Positions 33,116 to 43,872 of a stretch of DNA of 64,000 bases are shown here, in pieces. This stretch comes from Streptomyces sp. NRRL B-24484. Its GTDB lineage: Bacteria; Actinomycetota; Actinomycetes; Streptomycetales; Streptomycetaceae. The stretch lies in assembly GCF_000717715.1 (NCBI RefSeq), contig NZ_JOAI01000004.1, forward strand, positions 1 through 64,000, in the 5' to 3' direction. Made by a program: the position numbers and the translations under genes. The notes under the pieces were generated by a model. It saw only the letters and a list, made by a program, of their open reading frames with translations, ran no database searches and had not been told where the DNA came from. Position 1 is the first letter of the stretch; each line of letters begins with the position of its first letter.

Positions 33116-33215
33116 GTCACTCTCCCGTCTTCACGTCCTGGGTCGGTGGTCCCGCCGGGGCGGCCCACCGACCAGGATCATGCCACCGAGCGCCGACGGG
33201 GCCGGGCACCGGTCC

Positions 33216-33707
33216 TCAGGGCGCGCCCGCCGAGGTGAGGATGTGGTCGATCAGTTCCAGGGCCGGCGGGAGGTCCTGCGGCCGGCGGTCGCGGGCACAG
33301 CCGGCCGCTCCGCGGACGACGGCGACGAGGGCGGCCACCGCGGTCAGCTCCTCGGGGGTCAGCCGGCCGCGGCGGTGGGCGATCAGCGACCCCTCCGGGC
33401 TCGTGTGCACGTCGAGCAGGCAGCCGAGCGCCGTCAGCCGTTCGCCGTCCAGGCCGGGCAGGACCTCCTCGAAGCCCACCAGCACCACGGCCACGGCCTC
33501 GGCGAGGCCGCGCAGTGCGCTGCCCGCCTCGGTGTCGGGCCGGGTGGCCGTCAGGCCGTACAGCCAGTCGACGGCGCGCAGCCCGCACCGCCGGGCCTCG
33601 GCGAGCACGCTGCTCCCGGCGTCGTCCGGCGTCCGCGGCGACGGCACCGTGGGCACCGCACCGAACCTGGTCACGATCGGCGGCCGCCCGCCGTACACAC
33701 CCGTCAT
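33216..33707 (-). CDS. Hypothetical helical protein
   Basis: A 163-residue mainly helical soluble protein (LAEARRCGLRAVDWLYGLTA, LAEAVAVVLVGFEEVLPGLD). No motif is recognised. It is divergent from a MerR gene whose operator lies about 50-80 bases from this start, so shared regulation is possible. Confidence 0.62.
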   Translation of the reverse strand: MTGVYGGRPPIVTRFGAVPTVPSPRTPDDAGSSVLAEARRCGLRAVDWLYGLTATRPDTEAGSALRGLAEAVAVVLVGFEEVLPGLDGERLTALGCLLDVHTSPEGSLIAHRRGRLTPEELTAVAALVAVVRGAAGCARDRRPQDLPPALELIDHILTSAGAP

Positions 33708-33758
33708 GGCGGTCAGTCTGCCCGACTCGGCGGGCGCCGGATCCTGGTTCCGGCCGGC

Positions 33759-33789
33759 TTGAGGTTCCCCCGGGGGAAGGTCCTAGGGT
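33759..33789 (+). promoter_or_regulatory. MerR-type promoter, leaderless start
   Basis: TTGAGG (33759-33764), a 19-base spacer beginning with the perfect palindrome TTCCCCCGGGGGAA (33765-33778), and TAGGGT (33784-33789). The predicted transcription start falls at about 33796, exactly the A of the MerR start codon, so the mRNA is probably leaderless and autoregulated. Confidence 0.8.
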
Positions 33790-33795
33790 CTGGGC

Positions 33796-34647
33796 ATGGT
33801 GGACGGCCCGGAGTTGCTCACGGTCGGTCAGCTGGCCCGTCGGGCCGGGCTGACCGCGAAGGCCCTGCGTCACTACGACCGGGTGGGCCTGCTGCGGCCT
33901 GAGGTGGTCGATCCCGGCACGGGGTACCGCTACTACAGCGCCGGGCAGATCGCGCAGGCGCGTCTCGTCCGGCTGCTCCGCTCCGTGGACATTCCGCTGG
34001 AGCAGGTGCGGCTGTGCCTGGCCGATCCGGACGACGAGTCCGTGACGGCCCGGGTGCTGGCCGGGCACCGGCTCCGGCTGCGGGCCCGCCTGGACCGCGT
34101 CCGGGGCGACCTCCACCGCATCGACCATCTCCTCCAGGACGGAGTCGCCCGAGCCATGACCGACAGTGCAGCGCAGCCCGCCGCCACCGCTCCCGACGAC
34201 GGCGGGCGCCGACTCGCCGTCGACCTGTTCAACGGTGTATGGCGCCTGCTGGAGAAGGAGGACCGCACGGTGGAGGAGGACGACCGGATGCTGCACATGG
34301 CGCACGCCTCCCGCCACCACTGGGGCGAGGTCGGGCAGCCGGTGAACCTCAGCCGCGGCGAGTGGCAGTGCTCGCGGGTCTACAGCGTGCTGGGCCGCGG
34401 CGAGCCGGCGATACACCACGCCGCCCGCAGCCTGGCGATCTGCCGCGAGCACGGCATCGGCGACTGGGACCTCGCCTTCGCGTACGAGGCCCTGGCCCGC
34501 GCCCACGCGGTGGCCGGGGACGCCGTGCAGGCCCGGGTCTGGACGGAGCAGGCGCTGGCGGCCGCCGAGGACATCGCCGAGGACGACGACCGCGAGCTGG
34601 TGCTCACCGACCTGGAGTCCGTGCCGCACCAGCCGCGCTTCTGGTGA
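33796..34647 (+). CDS. MerR-family regulator with long C-terminal helical domain
   Basis: A 283-residue protein. Residues 7-75 form the MerR DNA-binding domain (ARRAGLTAKALRHYDRVGLL, then DPGTGYRYYSAGQI). A coiled coil reaches residue about 115, and a large TPR-like helical effector part follows (NLSRGEWQCSRVYSVLGRGE, HGIGDWDLAFAYEALARAHA). Regulators of this shape sense peptides or drugs. There is no ribosome site upstream because the predicted transcript begins at the ATG. Confidence 0.88.
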   Translation: MVDGPELLTVGQLARRAGLTAKALRHYDRVGLLRPEVVDPGTGYRYYSAGQIAQARLVRLLRSVDIPLEQVRLCLADPDDESVTARVLAGHRLRLRARLDRVRGDLHRIDHLLQDGVARAMTDSAAQPAATAPDDGGRRLAVDLFNGVWRLLEKEDRTVEEDDRMLHMAHASRHHWGEVGQPVNLSRGEWQCSRVYSVLGRGEPAIHHAARSLAICREHGIGDWDLAFAYEALARAHAVAGDAVQARVWTEQALAAAEDIAEDDDRELVLTDLESVPHQPRFW

Positions 34648-34691
34648 TCCCCGGGGTGGCCGCCGCGGTCCGGCCGCGGCGGCCACCGGGC

Positions 34692-34997
34692 TCAGCCGGG
34701 CGGGTCGGCCGGGCGCTGCCGTCGTTTGAGCTCGGCGATCAGCGGGCCCAGGGCGGGCGGGACCTGGGGTTCCGTCAGCTCGACCGTCCGGTCGCCGCCG
34801 GGCGCGTGCACGGTGAACCGGTAGCGCGGGAGGGCGGCCGGCGCAGCGGGGCCGGCCGCCTTCCGGGCCTGCCCGGCCGCCTCCAGGGCCTGGAGGGCGG
34901 CGTCGGCCTCGGGCCCGGCCAGTTCGTCGGTGTCCAGCGAGGAGGTGGTGCGCAGGCCGGTGAAGCCACCGCTGCGCTCCCGTGACACGCGCACCAC
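34692..34997 (-). CDS. Emfourin-like protealysin inhibitor
   Basis: A 101-residue protein starting with GTG and reading VRVSRERSGGFTGLRTTSSL, then RYRFTVHAPGG and IAELKRR. This is the pattern of protealysin-associated inhibitors (emfourins), which block M4 metalloproteases inside the cell. AAGGAG six bases upstream fixes the start at 34997. The gene directly follows the M4 protease, matching the known protease-inhibitor pairing. Confidence 0.82.
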   Translation of the reverse strand: MVRVSRERSGGFTGLRTTSSLDTDELAGPEADAALQALEAAGQARKAAGPAAPAALPRYRFTVHAPGGDRTVELTEPQVPPALGPLIAELKRRQRPADPPG

Positions 34998-35025
34998 GTC
35001 GTTCTCCTTCGCCCGGGTCGGCGGT

Positions 35026-36150
35026 CCACCAGAAGCCCTGCTGGCGGGCGGCCGCGCGGACCACCTGCGCCGCCTCGGGCGGCACCTTCTTGGTCTCGGC
35101 CAGGATCCGTGCCTGGGCGGCGGCCACCACGGCGGCGTCGTTGAATCCGGCGGTCGGCCAGAGGTTCTGCAGGGTCTGGTACATGATCAGCGCACCCGCG
35201 TCGAGCCCGATCTCCTTGCAGATCAGGTAGAACCACCGGTTGGTGATGCCCGACATCAGGTGCGGGTCGGCGGGTTCGGAGTAGCCGCTCATGTCGCGGG
35301 GTTGCGGGTCGCGCCCCATGACCGGGTTGTCGCAGGCGGAGCCGGGTTCGGCCATGTTGCGCAGGGCCTCGCCGGCGAGGCTGTCCGCCATGATCTCGTC
35401 GCCGATGAGCCGGTTGTGGCTGTCGGCGTCCCGGTTGTTGGCCCAGGTGTCGACGGCGGAGCCGATCACGTCGCTGAACGACTCGTTGAGCGCGCCGCTC
35501 TGGTCGTCGGTGTAGTTGAGGCCGGCGGTGAACTGGGTGACGCCGTGGGTGAGCTCGTGCGCGGAGACGTCGAGGTCGCCGGTGAGGTCCTTGAAGACGA
35601 CGTTGTCGCCGTTGCCGAAGACCACCACCTGGGCGTCGCCGTCCCAGAAGGCGTTGGCGAAGTCGTTGTCGAAGTCGTTGTCGAAGTCGTTGTCGAAGTC
35701 GTTGTCGAAGTCGTTGTCGAAGTTGACGTGCGCGGCGAGGTCCAGTCCGGCGTTGTCGATGGAGTTCCGGCCGAGCAGCTTCTTGTAGAACTCGCGGACG
35801 GAGCCGAGGTTGTCGTAGGCCAGGTCGGCGTTGAGGCCGGCCACCGCGGGGTCGCCCTCCCCACGGATCACGGTGGTGCTGTAGGCGGGTACGTGCTGGT
35901 CGTCGTAGATCGCCCGGCCTGCGGTTCCGGGGGCAGGAACGGTCACGCCGGCCACGGCGCTGATCTTCGGGGCCGCCGGTGGCACGGTGGCCGCGGGAAC
36001 GTCCGGGGTGCCCAGTCGGCGGGCCTTGCGGAACTGGGCGGACCCCACGGCGGTGCGCTGGGCGGGTGTGGGGGCCAGGCTCTCGCGGCCCTGGACGCGG
36101 GCGATGTGCTCGATGACGTGGGGTGGAACGAAGGTGCAGAGGTGCTTCAT
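35026..36150 (-). CDS. Protealysin-like M4 metalloprotease, no stop at conserved end
   Basis: From the ATG at 36150 (MKHLCTFVPPHVIEHIARV) runs a thermolysin-family protein. It has a short protealysin-type propeptide, the zinc motif HELTHG, the third ligand in NESFSDVIG, and DPHLMSGITNRWFYLI. The substrate-region loop reads FANAFWDG but is preceded by five in-frame FDND copies from a 12-bp minisatellite. The conserved end (ARQQGFWW) is reached at 35026, but no stop follows. The frame stays open to 33178, through the inhibitor gene and antisense to the MerR gene. Whether the native protein is long, or a stop was lost by an indel, is open. Confidence 0.8.
35659..35718 (-). repeat. 12-bp minisatellite, five exact copies, inside the M4 protease gene
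   Basis: The plus-strand unit GAAGTCGTTGTC occurs five times without a mismatch. On the coding strand it encodes FDND, giving (FDND)5 before FANAFWDG. Related proteases have a single F/Y-D-N-A-x-W at this place. The unit length keeps the frame, so copy number could vary. Confidence 0.95.
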
Positions 36151-36302
36151 GGCGGGTTCCTCGGTTCGGATGTCTCGTCCCCGCCGCACCATTCCTCCGT
36201 CGGCCGCCCGGGCCCCCCGGGGGCAGAACGGCCCCGTGGCCATGGGTAGATCTGTCCCGACCCGGCCCCGCCCGCCGCCCGTCCGTCGCGGTGCGCGGGG
36301 CG

Positions 36303-36974
36303 TCAGGGCAGCAGCGACACCTGGTAGTGGCCGATGGACCAGCCGTCGGGTGTCCGGCGGAGCAGGACGCCGAGCTGCACGCTCAGGGTCGGCCGGTCGG
36401 TGAAGGTGAAGTCGACGGCGAGCCAGCCGAGCAGGAGGCCGTCGGCGGGGCGGCGGGTCTCCAGGATCCGGTAGTGGGCCGTCATGCCGAGCGGCTGCGC
36501 CCGGTAGTAGGCGGCGATGCCGGGGCGGCCGACGGTGTAGGGGTGCAGGCCCTGGAAGATCGCGTCCTCGGTGAAGCAGGCGGCGACCTGCTCGGGTTCG
36601 TGGGCGTCGACGGCCGCCTTCCAGCGGTCGAGGACGCCGCGCAGGTCCGGCTCGTCGCCGGGCCCGCCGTTCACCAGGCGGCCCCGGGGCCGGGGGTCGC
36701 TGGGGTGCGGGGTCAGCGGGGTGACCGTGTCGTGGCGCCAGGCCCGCAGCGGCATGGAGGCGAGCAGCCGCTCCAGCTGCTCCGCGTCGGGTGCGTCGAA
36801 CAGGCCCCAGCTGCGCCACTCCCCCGGTGCCGGCGGGGGCCGCCAGAGCCGTACCAGGTGGCCGGCGGCCGCCAGTTCCCGTGCCCGGACGGCCTCCCGT
36901 GCCCGCATGTCGGCGACGGCCTCCTCGGACGTGCCGTCGGGAACGGTGGTCACCATGTCGACCAGGAACTCCAT
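36303..36974 (-). CDS. Muconolactone isomerase-like domain fused to an NTF2/SnoaL-like domain
   Basis: A 223-residue two-domain protein. Residues 1-90 (MEFLVDMVTTVPDGTSEEAV, LVRLWRPPPAPGEWRSWGLF) match the muconolactone delta-isomerase fold, normally a small stand-alone decamer subunit. Residues about 115-223 (VLDRWKAAVDAHEPEQVAAC, FTEDAIFQGLHPY) match a SnoaL/NTF2-like polyketide-cyclase fold. GGAGGAG upstream supports the ATG at 36974. No aromatic-degradation genes lie beside it, so the role is unclear. Confidence 0.8.
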   Translation of the reverse strand: MEFLVDMVTTVPDGTSEEAVADMRAREAVRARELAAAGHLVRLWRPPPAPGEWRSWGLFDAPDAEQLERLLASMPLRAWRHDTVTPLTPHPSDPRPRGRLVNGGPGDEPDLRGVLDRWKAAVDAHEPEQVAACFTEDAIFQGLHPYTVGRPGIAAYYRAQPLGMTAHYRILETRRPADGLLLGWLAVDFTFTDRPTLSVQLGVLLRRTPDGWSIGHYQVSLLP

Positions 36975-37191
36975 CGGCGCCCCTCTCCTCCGCATCGCTT
37001 CGGAGTATCGGCGCCGCGGCGCACCGGGCCCGGCAGCGACACACCACCGTGGCAGCGGCCGGCCCGGCGTCCCGTCCGCGGGGGGCGGATCCACCGGGCG
37101 GTGGGCGAACGGTCCGCGTGCTGCGGCGTCCGGGCCCCCGCCCCGCCCCGACCTGCCGGAAAGGCCGTTGCGGGATCGACCGGCCACCCCT

Positions 37192-37210
37192 TATCGTCAC
37201 CCTGACGCTA
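37192..37210. promoter_or_regulatory. Inverted repeat before the pnuC-nadR operon
   Basis: TATCGTCA-CCC-TGACGCTA (7 of 8 arm positions complementary) lies 19 bases before the GTG of pnuC. It is a candidate site for a NAD-metabolism regulator, but no such regulator is in the window. Confidence 0.55.
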
Positions 37211-37228
37211 TTCCTGAAGGGGGAACCC

Positions 37229-37897
37229 GTGCCCGTCGCCGACACCCTGAGCGACCTGCTCGCACCACTGAACCACCAGCTCTTCCTGCTCGGACAGGAC
37301 GCCGTCACCACGGCCGAACTGCTGGGCTTCGCCACCGGCGCAGTCTGCGTCTGGCTGTGCGTCAGGGCCAGCTCCTGGAACTTCCCGGTGGGCATCGCCA
37401 ACAACCTGTTCTTCTTCGCGCTGTTCTGGAGCGCCCGGCTGTACGCCGACGCCGCGCTGCAGATCGTCTTCCTGCTGCTGGCCGCCCACGGCTGGTACCG
37501 CTGGCTGCGCGGCGGCGAGCGGCAGACCGCGCGGCCGATGGGTCACGCCTCGCCGACCGCGCTGCTGGTGCTGGCCGTCCTGCTGGTCCCCGCCACCTGG
37601 GGACTGACCGCGCTGCTCGCCCGGGCCGGGGACAGCGCACCGTTCTGGGACGCCCTGACCACCGCCCTGTCGCTCGCCGCCCAGTGGCTGCTGAACGCCA
37701 AGCAGGTGGAGAACTGGTACCTCTGGATAGCCGCCGACCTGGTCTACATCCCGCTGTACGCGGCCAAGGACCTGGTGCTGACCGCCGCGGTGTACGTGCT
37801 CTTCCTCGCCCTGTGCGGGGTGGGCCTGCGCAGCTGGCACCGCGAGCTCGCCGCGGCCGCCCGCCCGGCCGCCGCCCCGGCGGGGGTGCCGGCATGA
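37229..37897 (+). CDS. pnuC: PnuC-type nicotinamide riboside/mononucleotide transporter
   Basis: A 222-residue membrane protein with seven helices. It shows the PnuC signatures SWNFPVGIANNLFFF, HGWYRWL and KQVENWYLWIAADLVYIPLY, whose Trp/Asn/Gln residues line the nicotinamide riboside site. It brings in nicotinamide riboside or thiamine-like molecules by facilitated diffusion, trapped by phosphorylation. Its stop overlaps the start of the NadR-like gene (ATGA), whose kinase would do the trapping. The GTG at 37229 follows GAAGGGGGAAC. Confidence 0.9.
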   Translation: MPVADTLSDLLAPLNHQLFLLGQDAVTTAELLGFATGAVCVWLCVRASSWNFPVGIANNLFFFALFWSARLYADAALQIVFLLLAAHGWYRWLRGGERQTARPMGHASPTALLVLAVLLVPATWGLTALLARAGDSAPFWDALTTALSLAAQWLLNAKQVENWYLWIAADLVYIPLYAAKDLVLTAAVYVLFLALCGVGLRSWHRELAAAARPAAAPAGVPA

Positions 37898-39024
37898 GCG
37901 CCCGCCCGGCGGACGGCGGCCGGTTCGCCCACGGCCTGGTGATCGGCAAGTTCTACCCGCCGCACGCCGGCCACCACTTCCTGATCCGTTCGGCCGCGGA
38001 CGCCTGCGAGCGGGTGACGGTGGTCGTGATGGCGGCGGCCTGCGAGTCGGTGCCGCTGGCCGACCGGGTCGCCTGGATGCGCGAGCACTGGGCGGGCGAA
38101 CCGCACGTGGCGGTCGCCGGGATCGCCGACGACCTTCCGGTCGACTACGACAGCGCCGACGCCTGGGCCGGGCACGTCGCGCTGATGCGCGAGGCGGTGG
38201 CCGCGGCACCGCCCGCGCCGCCGGTGGACGCGGTGTTCAGCTCCGAGCCGTACGGCACCGAGCTCGCCCGGCGGTTCGACGCCGCACCCGTGCTGCTGGA
38301 CGTGCCCCGGGACACCTTCGCGGTCTCCGGCACCAAGGTCCGGGCCGACCCGGTCGCCCACTGGGAGGACCTGGAGCCGCCCGTCCGGGCCTGGTTCGCC
38401 CGCCGGGTGGTGGTGCTCGGCGCGGAGTCCACCGGCACGACCACGCTCTCCCGCGACCTGGCGGCGGCCCTCCGCGGCCGCGGCGGTCCGCACGCGGCGA
38501 CCCGTTGGGTGCCCGAGTACGGCCGGGAGCTCACCGCCGCGAAGCTCGCGGTGGCACGCGGCCGCGCCCGGCCCGGCGGTCCGGTGCCGACCGTGTTCGA
38601 CCTGGAGTGGACGGACGCCGACTTCGAGCTGGTCGGCCGCCGGCAGAACGAGGCCGAGCAGCGCGCGGCCCGGGCGGGCGGGCCGGTGCTGGTCTGCGAC
38701 ACCGACACCCTGGCCACCACCGTCTGGCAGGAGCGCTACCGGGGCCGGGCCACCGAGCCGGTCCGCCGGCTCGCCGCGGGCCTGCCGCCGCGCGCGCTCT
38801 ACCTGCTGACCTCGGACGAGGGCGTGGCCTTCGACGACGACGGGCTGCGCGACGGCGAGCACCTGCGCCCGTGGATGACCGGCCGGTTCCGCGAGGTGCT
38901 GGCCGCCGCAGGGGCGCCCTGGATCGAGCTGCACGGCGACCGGGTCGAGCGGCTGCAGCGGGCGCTGACCGCCGTGGACGCCCTGCTGGCCGACGGATGG
39001 GCGCTGGGCGACCCGACGGGGTGA
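37894..39024 (+). CDS. nadR: NadR-like bifunctional NMN adenylyltransferase / ribosylnicotinamide kinase
   Basis: A 376-residue protein. The N-terminal nucleotidyl transferase part carries GKFYPPHAGHHFLI (HxGH-type motif) near residues 18-31 and VSGTKVRADP (ISGT(K) motif). The C-terminal kinase part starts at the P-loop GAESTGTTTL, where the usual GKS/T lysine is Thr. It should make NAD from imported nicotinamide riboside. There is no N-terminal HTH, so it lacks the repressor domain of enteric NadR. It is translationally coupled to pnuC. Confidence 0.9.
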   Translation: MSARPADGGRFAHGLVIGKFYPPHAGHHFLIRSAADACERVTVVVMAAACESVPLADRVAWMREHWAGEPHVAVAGIADDLPVDYDSADAWAGHVALMREAVAAAPPAPPVDAVFSSEPYGTELARRFDAAPVLLDVPRDTFAVSGTKVRADPVAHWEDLEPPVRAWFARRVVVLGAESTGTTTLSRDLAAALRGRGGPHAATRWVPEYGRELTAAKLAVARGRARPGGPVPTVFDLEWTDADFELVGRRQNEAEQRAARAGGPVLVCDTDTLATTVWQERYRGRATEPVRRLAAGLPPRALYLLTSDEGVAFDDDGLRDGEHLRPWMTGRFREVLAAAGAPWIELHGDRVERLQRALTAVDALLADGWALGDPTG

Positions 39025-39044
39025 ACCACGACATCGGCACCGAC

Positions 39045-39060
39045 TCACCCGATCGGGTGA
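39045..39060. terminator. 16-bp perfect palindrome between convergent genes
   Basis: TCACCCGATCGGGTGA lies between the nadR and fur stops. It could act as a weak terminator, or as a protein site since it has no loop. The role is undecided. Confidence 0.4.
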
Positions 39061-39084
39061 ACTGCGCCGGGGAATCGCCGGAGG

Positions 39085-39504
39085 CTACTGCGCCTGGGCG
39101 CAGCCGGGGCAGAGGCCGCGGAAGGTGACCTCGACGCCGGAGAGGGTGAAGCCGTAGCGCTCCGCGTCGGGCAGCGAGGCGAGCGGGTCACCGGTCGGGT
39201 GCACGTCGCGGATGGTGCCGCAGGACTGGCAGACCAGGTGCTGGTGGGCGTGGTGGGCGTTGGGGTCGTACCGCTTCGCCCGCCCGTCGGTGCTGACCTC
39301 GATGACCTCGCCGAGCGAGACCAGCTCGCCCAGCGTGTTGTAGACGGTGGCGCGGCTGATCTCGGGCAGCATTTCCACCGCGCGGGCGTGGATCTCGTCG
39401 GCCGTGTAGTGGATGTGGTCGCCGTCCAGGACCTGGGCGACGACCCGCCGCTGCGCGGTCAGCCGCCAGCCGCGGTTCCGGAGCCGTTCCAACAGGTCAC
39501 TCAT
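39085..39504 (-). CDS. Fur-family repressor (FurA/CatR type)
   Basis: A 139-residue Fur protein. It has winged helix RLTAQRRVVAQVLDGDHIHY and SRATVYNTLGELVSLGEVIE, the metal site HHAHQHLVC, and two CxxC zinc motifs (CQSCG, CPGCAQ). It is divergent from katG, and a perfect inverted repeat covers the katG promoter. This matches the streptomycete and mycobacterial FurA/FurS-KatG system, in which peroxide or iron status lifts repression of catalase-peroxidase. It may also repress itself. Confidence 0.92.
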   Translation of the reverse strand: MSDLLERLRNRGWRLTAQRRVVAQVLDGDHIHYTADEIHARAVEMLPEISRATVYNTLGELVSLGEVIEVSTDGRAKRYDPNAHHAHQHLVCQSCGTIRDVHPTGDPLASLPDAERYGFTLSGVEVTFRGLCPGCAQAQ

Positions 39505-39553
39505 GGGGGGAGGGTACCAGGCGGCTGGAATCGGCTGAAGATTTGTGTCGGCG

Positions 39554-39581
39554 TTGACTTAGACAAGGTCTAATGTAGGGT
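39554..39581 (+). promoter_or_regulatory. katG promoter with FurA-type operator
   Basis: TTGACT (39554-39559) and TAGGGT (39576-39581) are spaced 16 bases. TTAGAC-AAG-GTCTAA (39559-39573), a perfect 6-3-6 inverted repeat, lies across them. Fur binding here would block katG and could affect the divergent fur gene. Confidence 0.85.
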
Positions 39582-42052
<2,471 letters not shown>

Positions 42053-42087
42053 CCGGCACCGACGGTCGGTGTCCGACCCGACCTCAG

Positions 42088-42122
42088 AACACCGGTCCCG
42101 GCGCTCCGCCGGGGCCGGTGTT
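42088..42122 (+). terminator. katG terminator
   Basis: A 16-base stem (42088-42103 with 42107-42122, one G-T wobble) with a 3-base loop is followed by a short T-rich tail. Confidence 0.88.
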
Positions 42123-42306
42123 TGCTGTTCCGGGGCCTGCTGTCCACGTGAGGAAGGTCACCGGAGGGGCCGTCGTCACGGCCTGTGGCAGGGGTGTACG
42201 TTCCTGCGACCAGGGGTGCGGGCTCCCCCGGATCGCAGAATCCTGGCAACAGCCGAGCGCGGAAGACCCGTCGCCGGCTGCGCCTCCGACAAGGGAGACA
42301 GGTGTC

Positions 42307-43869
42307 ATGTCTGCTCACGAACCGGCCAACCCTCCACCGCAGCGCCTGGGCGTGGCGGCGGAGTCGGCCACCGGCGAAACCCGGGTCGCGGCAACACCGG
42401 CCACGGTGCGTCAGCTGCTGGCCCTGGGCTACGAGGTCGTCGTCGAGTCCGGGGCCGGTTCGGCCTCCGGGTTCACCGACGACGCCTACCGCGAGGCGGG
42501 GGCGGGGATCGGCGAGGCCTGGCACGCGGACGTCGTGCTGAAGGTGAACGCGCCCTCCGCCGAGGAGGTCGCGCGGCTGCGCGACGGCGCGACCCTGGTC
42601 GGCCTGCTCGGCCCGAACCAGAACAAGGATCTGATCGACCTGCTGGCGCAGCGTCCGGTCACGGCGCTGGCGCTCGACGCGGTGCCGCGCATCTCCCGCG
42701 CGCAGTCGATGGACGTGCTCAGCTCGATGGCGAACATCGCCGGCTACCGGGCCGTCATCGAGGCCGCGCACGTCTTCGGCCGGTTCTTCACCGGCCAGGT
42801 CACCGCGGCCGGCAAGGTCCCGCCCGCCAAGGTGCTGGTCGCCGGCGCCGGTGTGGCCGGTCTGGCCGCGATCGGCGCGGCGAGCAGCCTCGGCGCGGTC
42901 GTCCGGGCCACGGACCCGCGGCCCGAGGTCGCGGACCAGGTGCGCTCGCTCGGCGGCGAGTTCCTCGCGGTCGACGTGGAGCAGGAGCGCAGCACCGACG
43001 GCTACGCCAAGGCCACCACGGACGACTACAACCGGGCGGCCGCGAAGCTCTACCACGAGCAGGCCGCGGACGTGGACATCGTCATCACCACGGCGCTCAT
43101 CCCGGGCCGCCCGGCGCCGCGGCTGATCACCGCCGAGGACGTGGCGGCGATGCGCCCCGGCAGCGTGGTCGTCGACATGGCCGCCGCACAGGGCGGCAAC
43201 GTCGAGGGCACGGTCGCCGGCCGGGTGGTGGTGACCGACAACGGGGTGACGCTGATCGGGTACACCGACCTCGCCTCGCGGCTGCCGGCCCAGGCCTCCC
43301 AGCTGTTCGGCACCAACCTGGTCAACCTGCTGAAGCTGGTCACGCCCGGCAAGGACGGCCGGCTGGTGCTCGACTTCGAGGACGTCGTCCAGCGCTCGGT
43401 GACGGTCGTCCGCGAGGGCGAGCTGACCTGGCCGCCACCGCCCGTGCAGGTCTCCGCGGCGCCGGCCGCCGCCGCACCGGCCGTCCCCGTGGCGCCGGTC
43501 GCCGCCAAGCCGGCCGGCCTCTCGACGCGCACGCGGCTGGGCCTGGTCGGGCTCGGCATGCTCGCGATGTTCCTGCTGGTCGCCTTCGCCCCGGCCCAGC
43601 TGGCGGAGAACTTCACGGTGTTCACGCTCGCCGTGGTCATCGGCTACTACGTGATCGGCAAGGTGCACCACGCCCTGCACACGCCGCTGATGTCGGTGAC
43701 CAACGCGATCTCCGGCATCGTCGTGATCGGCGCGCTGCTGCAGATCGGGCGCGAGAACGCGGTGGTCACGGTGCTGTCGGCCGTGGCGATCCTGCTGACC
43801 AGCGTCAACATCTTCGGCGGATTCGCCGTCACCCGCCGGATGCTCGGCATGTTCTCGAAGGGCCGATGA
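42307..43869 (+). CDS. pntA: NAD(P) transhydrogenase subunit alpha
   Basis: A 520-residue protein. Residues about 10-385 form the alanine-dehydrogenase-like NAD(H) domain ([40 protein letters not shown]). An alanine/proline linker of about 30 residues follows, then four membrane helices (residues about 425-515). This fuses the parts that some bacteria split as PntAA and PntAB. With PntB it moves hydride from NADH to NADP+, driven by the proton gradient. PntB starts three bases after the stop. Confidence 0.95.
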   Translation: MSAHEPANPPPQRLGVAAESATGETRVAATPATVRQLLALGYEVVVESGAGSASGFTDDAYREAGAGIGEAWHADVVLKVNAPSAEEVARLRDGATLVGLLGPNQNKDLIDLLAQRPVTALALDAVPRISRAQSMDVLSSMANIAGYRAVIEAAHVFGRFFTGQVTAAGKVPPAKVLVAGAGVAGLAAIGAASSLGAVVRATDPRPEVADQVRSLGGEFLAVDVEQERSTDGYAKATTDDYNRAAAKLYHEQAADVDIVITTALIPGRPAPRLITAEDVAAMRPGSVVVDMAAAQGGNVEGTVAGRVVVTDNGVTLIGYTDLASRLPAQASQLFGTNLVNLLKLVTPGKDGRLVLDFEDVVQRSVTVVREGELTWPPPPVQVSAAPAAAAPAVPVAPVAAKPAGLSTRTRLGLVGLGMLAMFLLVAFAPAQLAENFTVFTLAVVIGYYVIGKVHHALHTPLMSVTNAISGIVVIGALLQIGRENAVVTVLSAVAILLTSVNIFGGFAVTRRMLGMFSKGR

Positions 43870-43872
43870 CCG

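Noticed and set aside
33178..34691. Extension of the M4 protease frame as a real 990-residue protein
   Set aside because: The extension is antisense to a clear MerR gene and shows no recognisable domain, so it is treated as an open question and not annotated as coding.
37894..39024. Walker A Lys-to-Thr change as evidence of an inactive kinase
   Set aside because: The same GAESTGTTT form may be common in actinobacterial NadR proteins, so it is noted but not called inactive.
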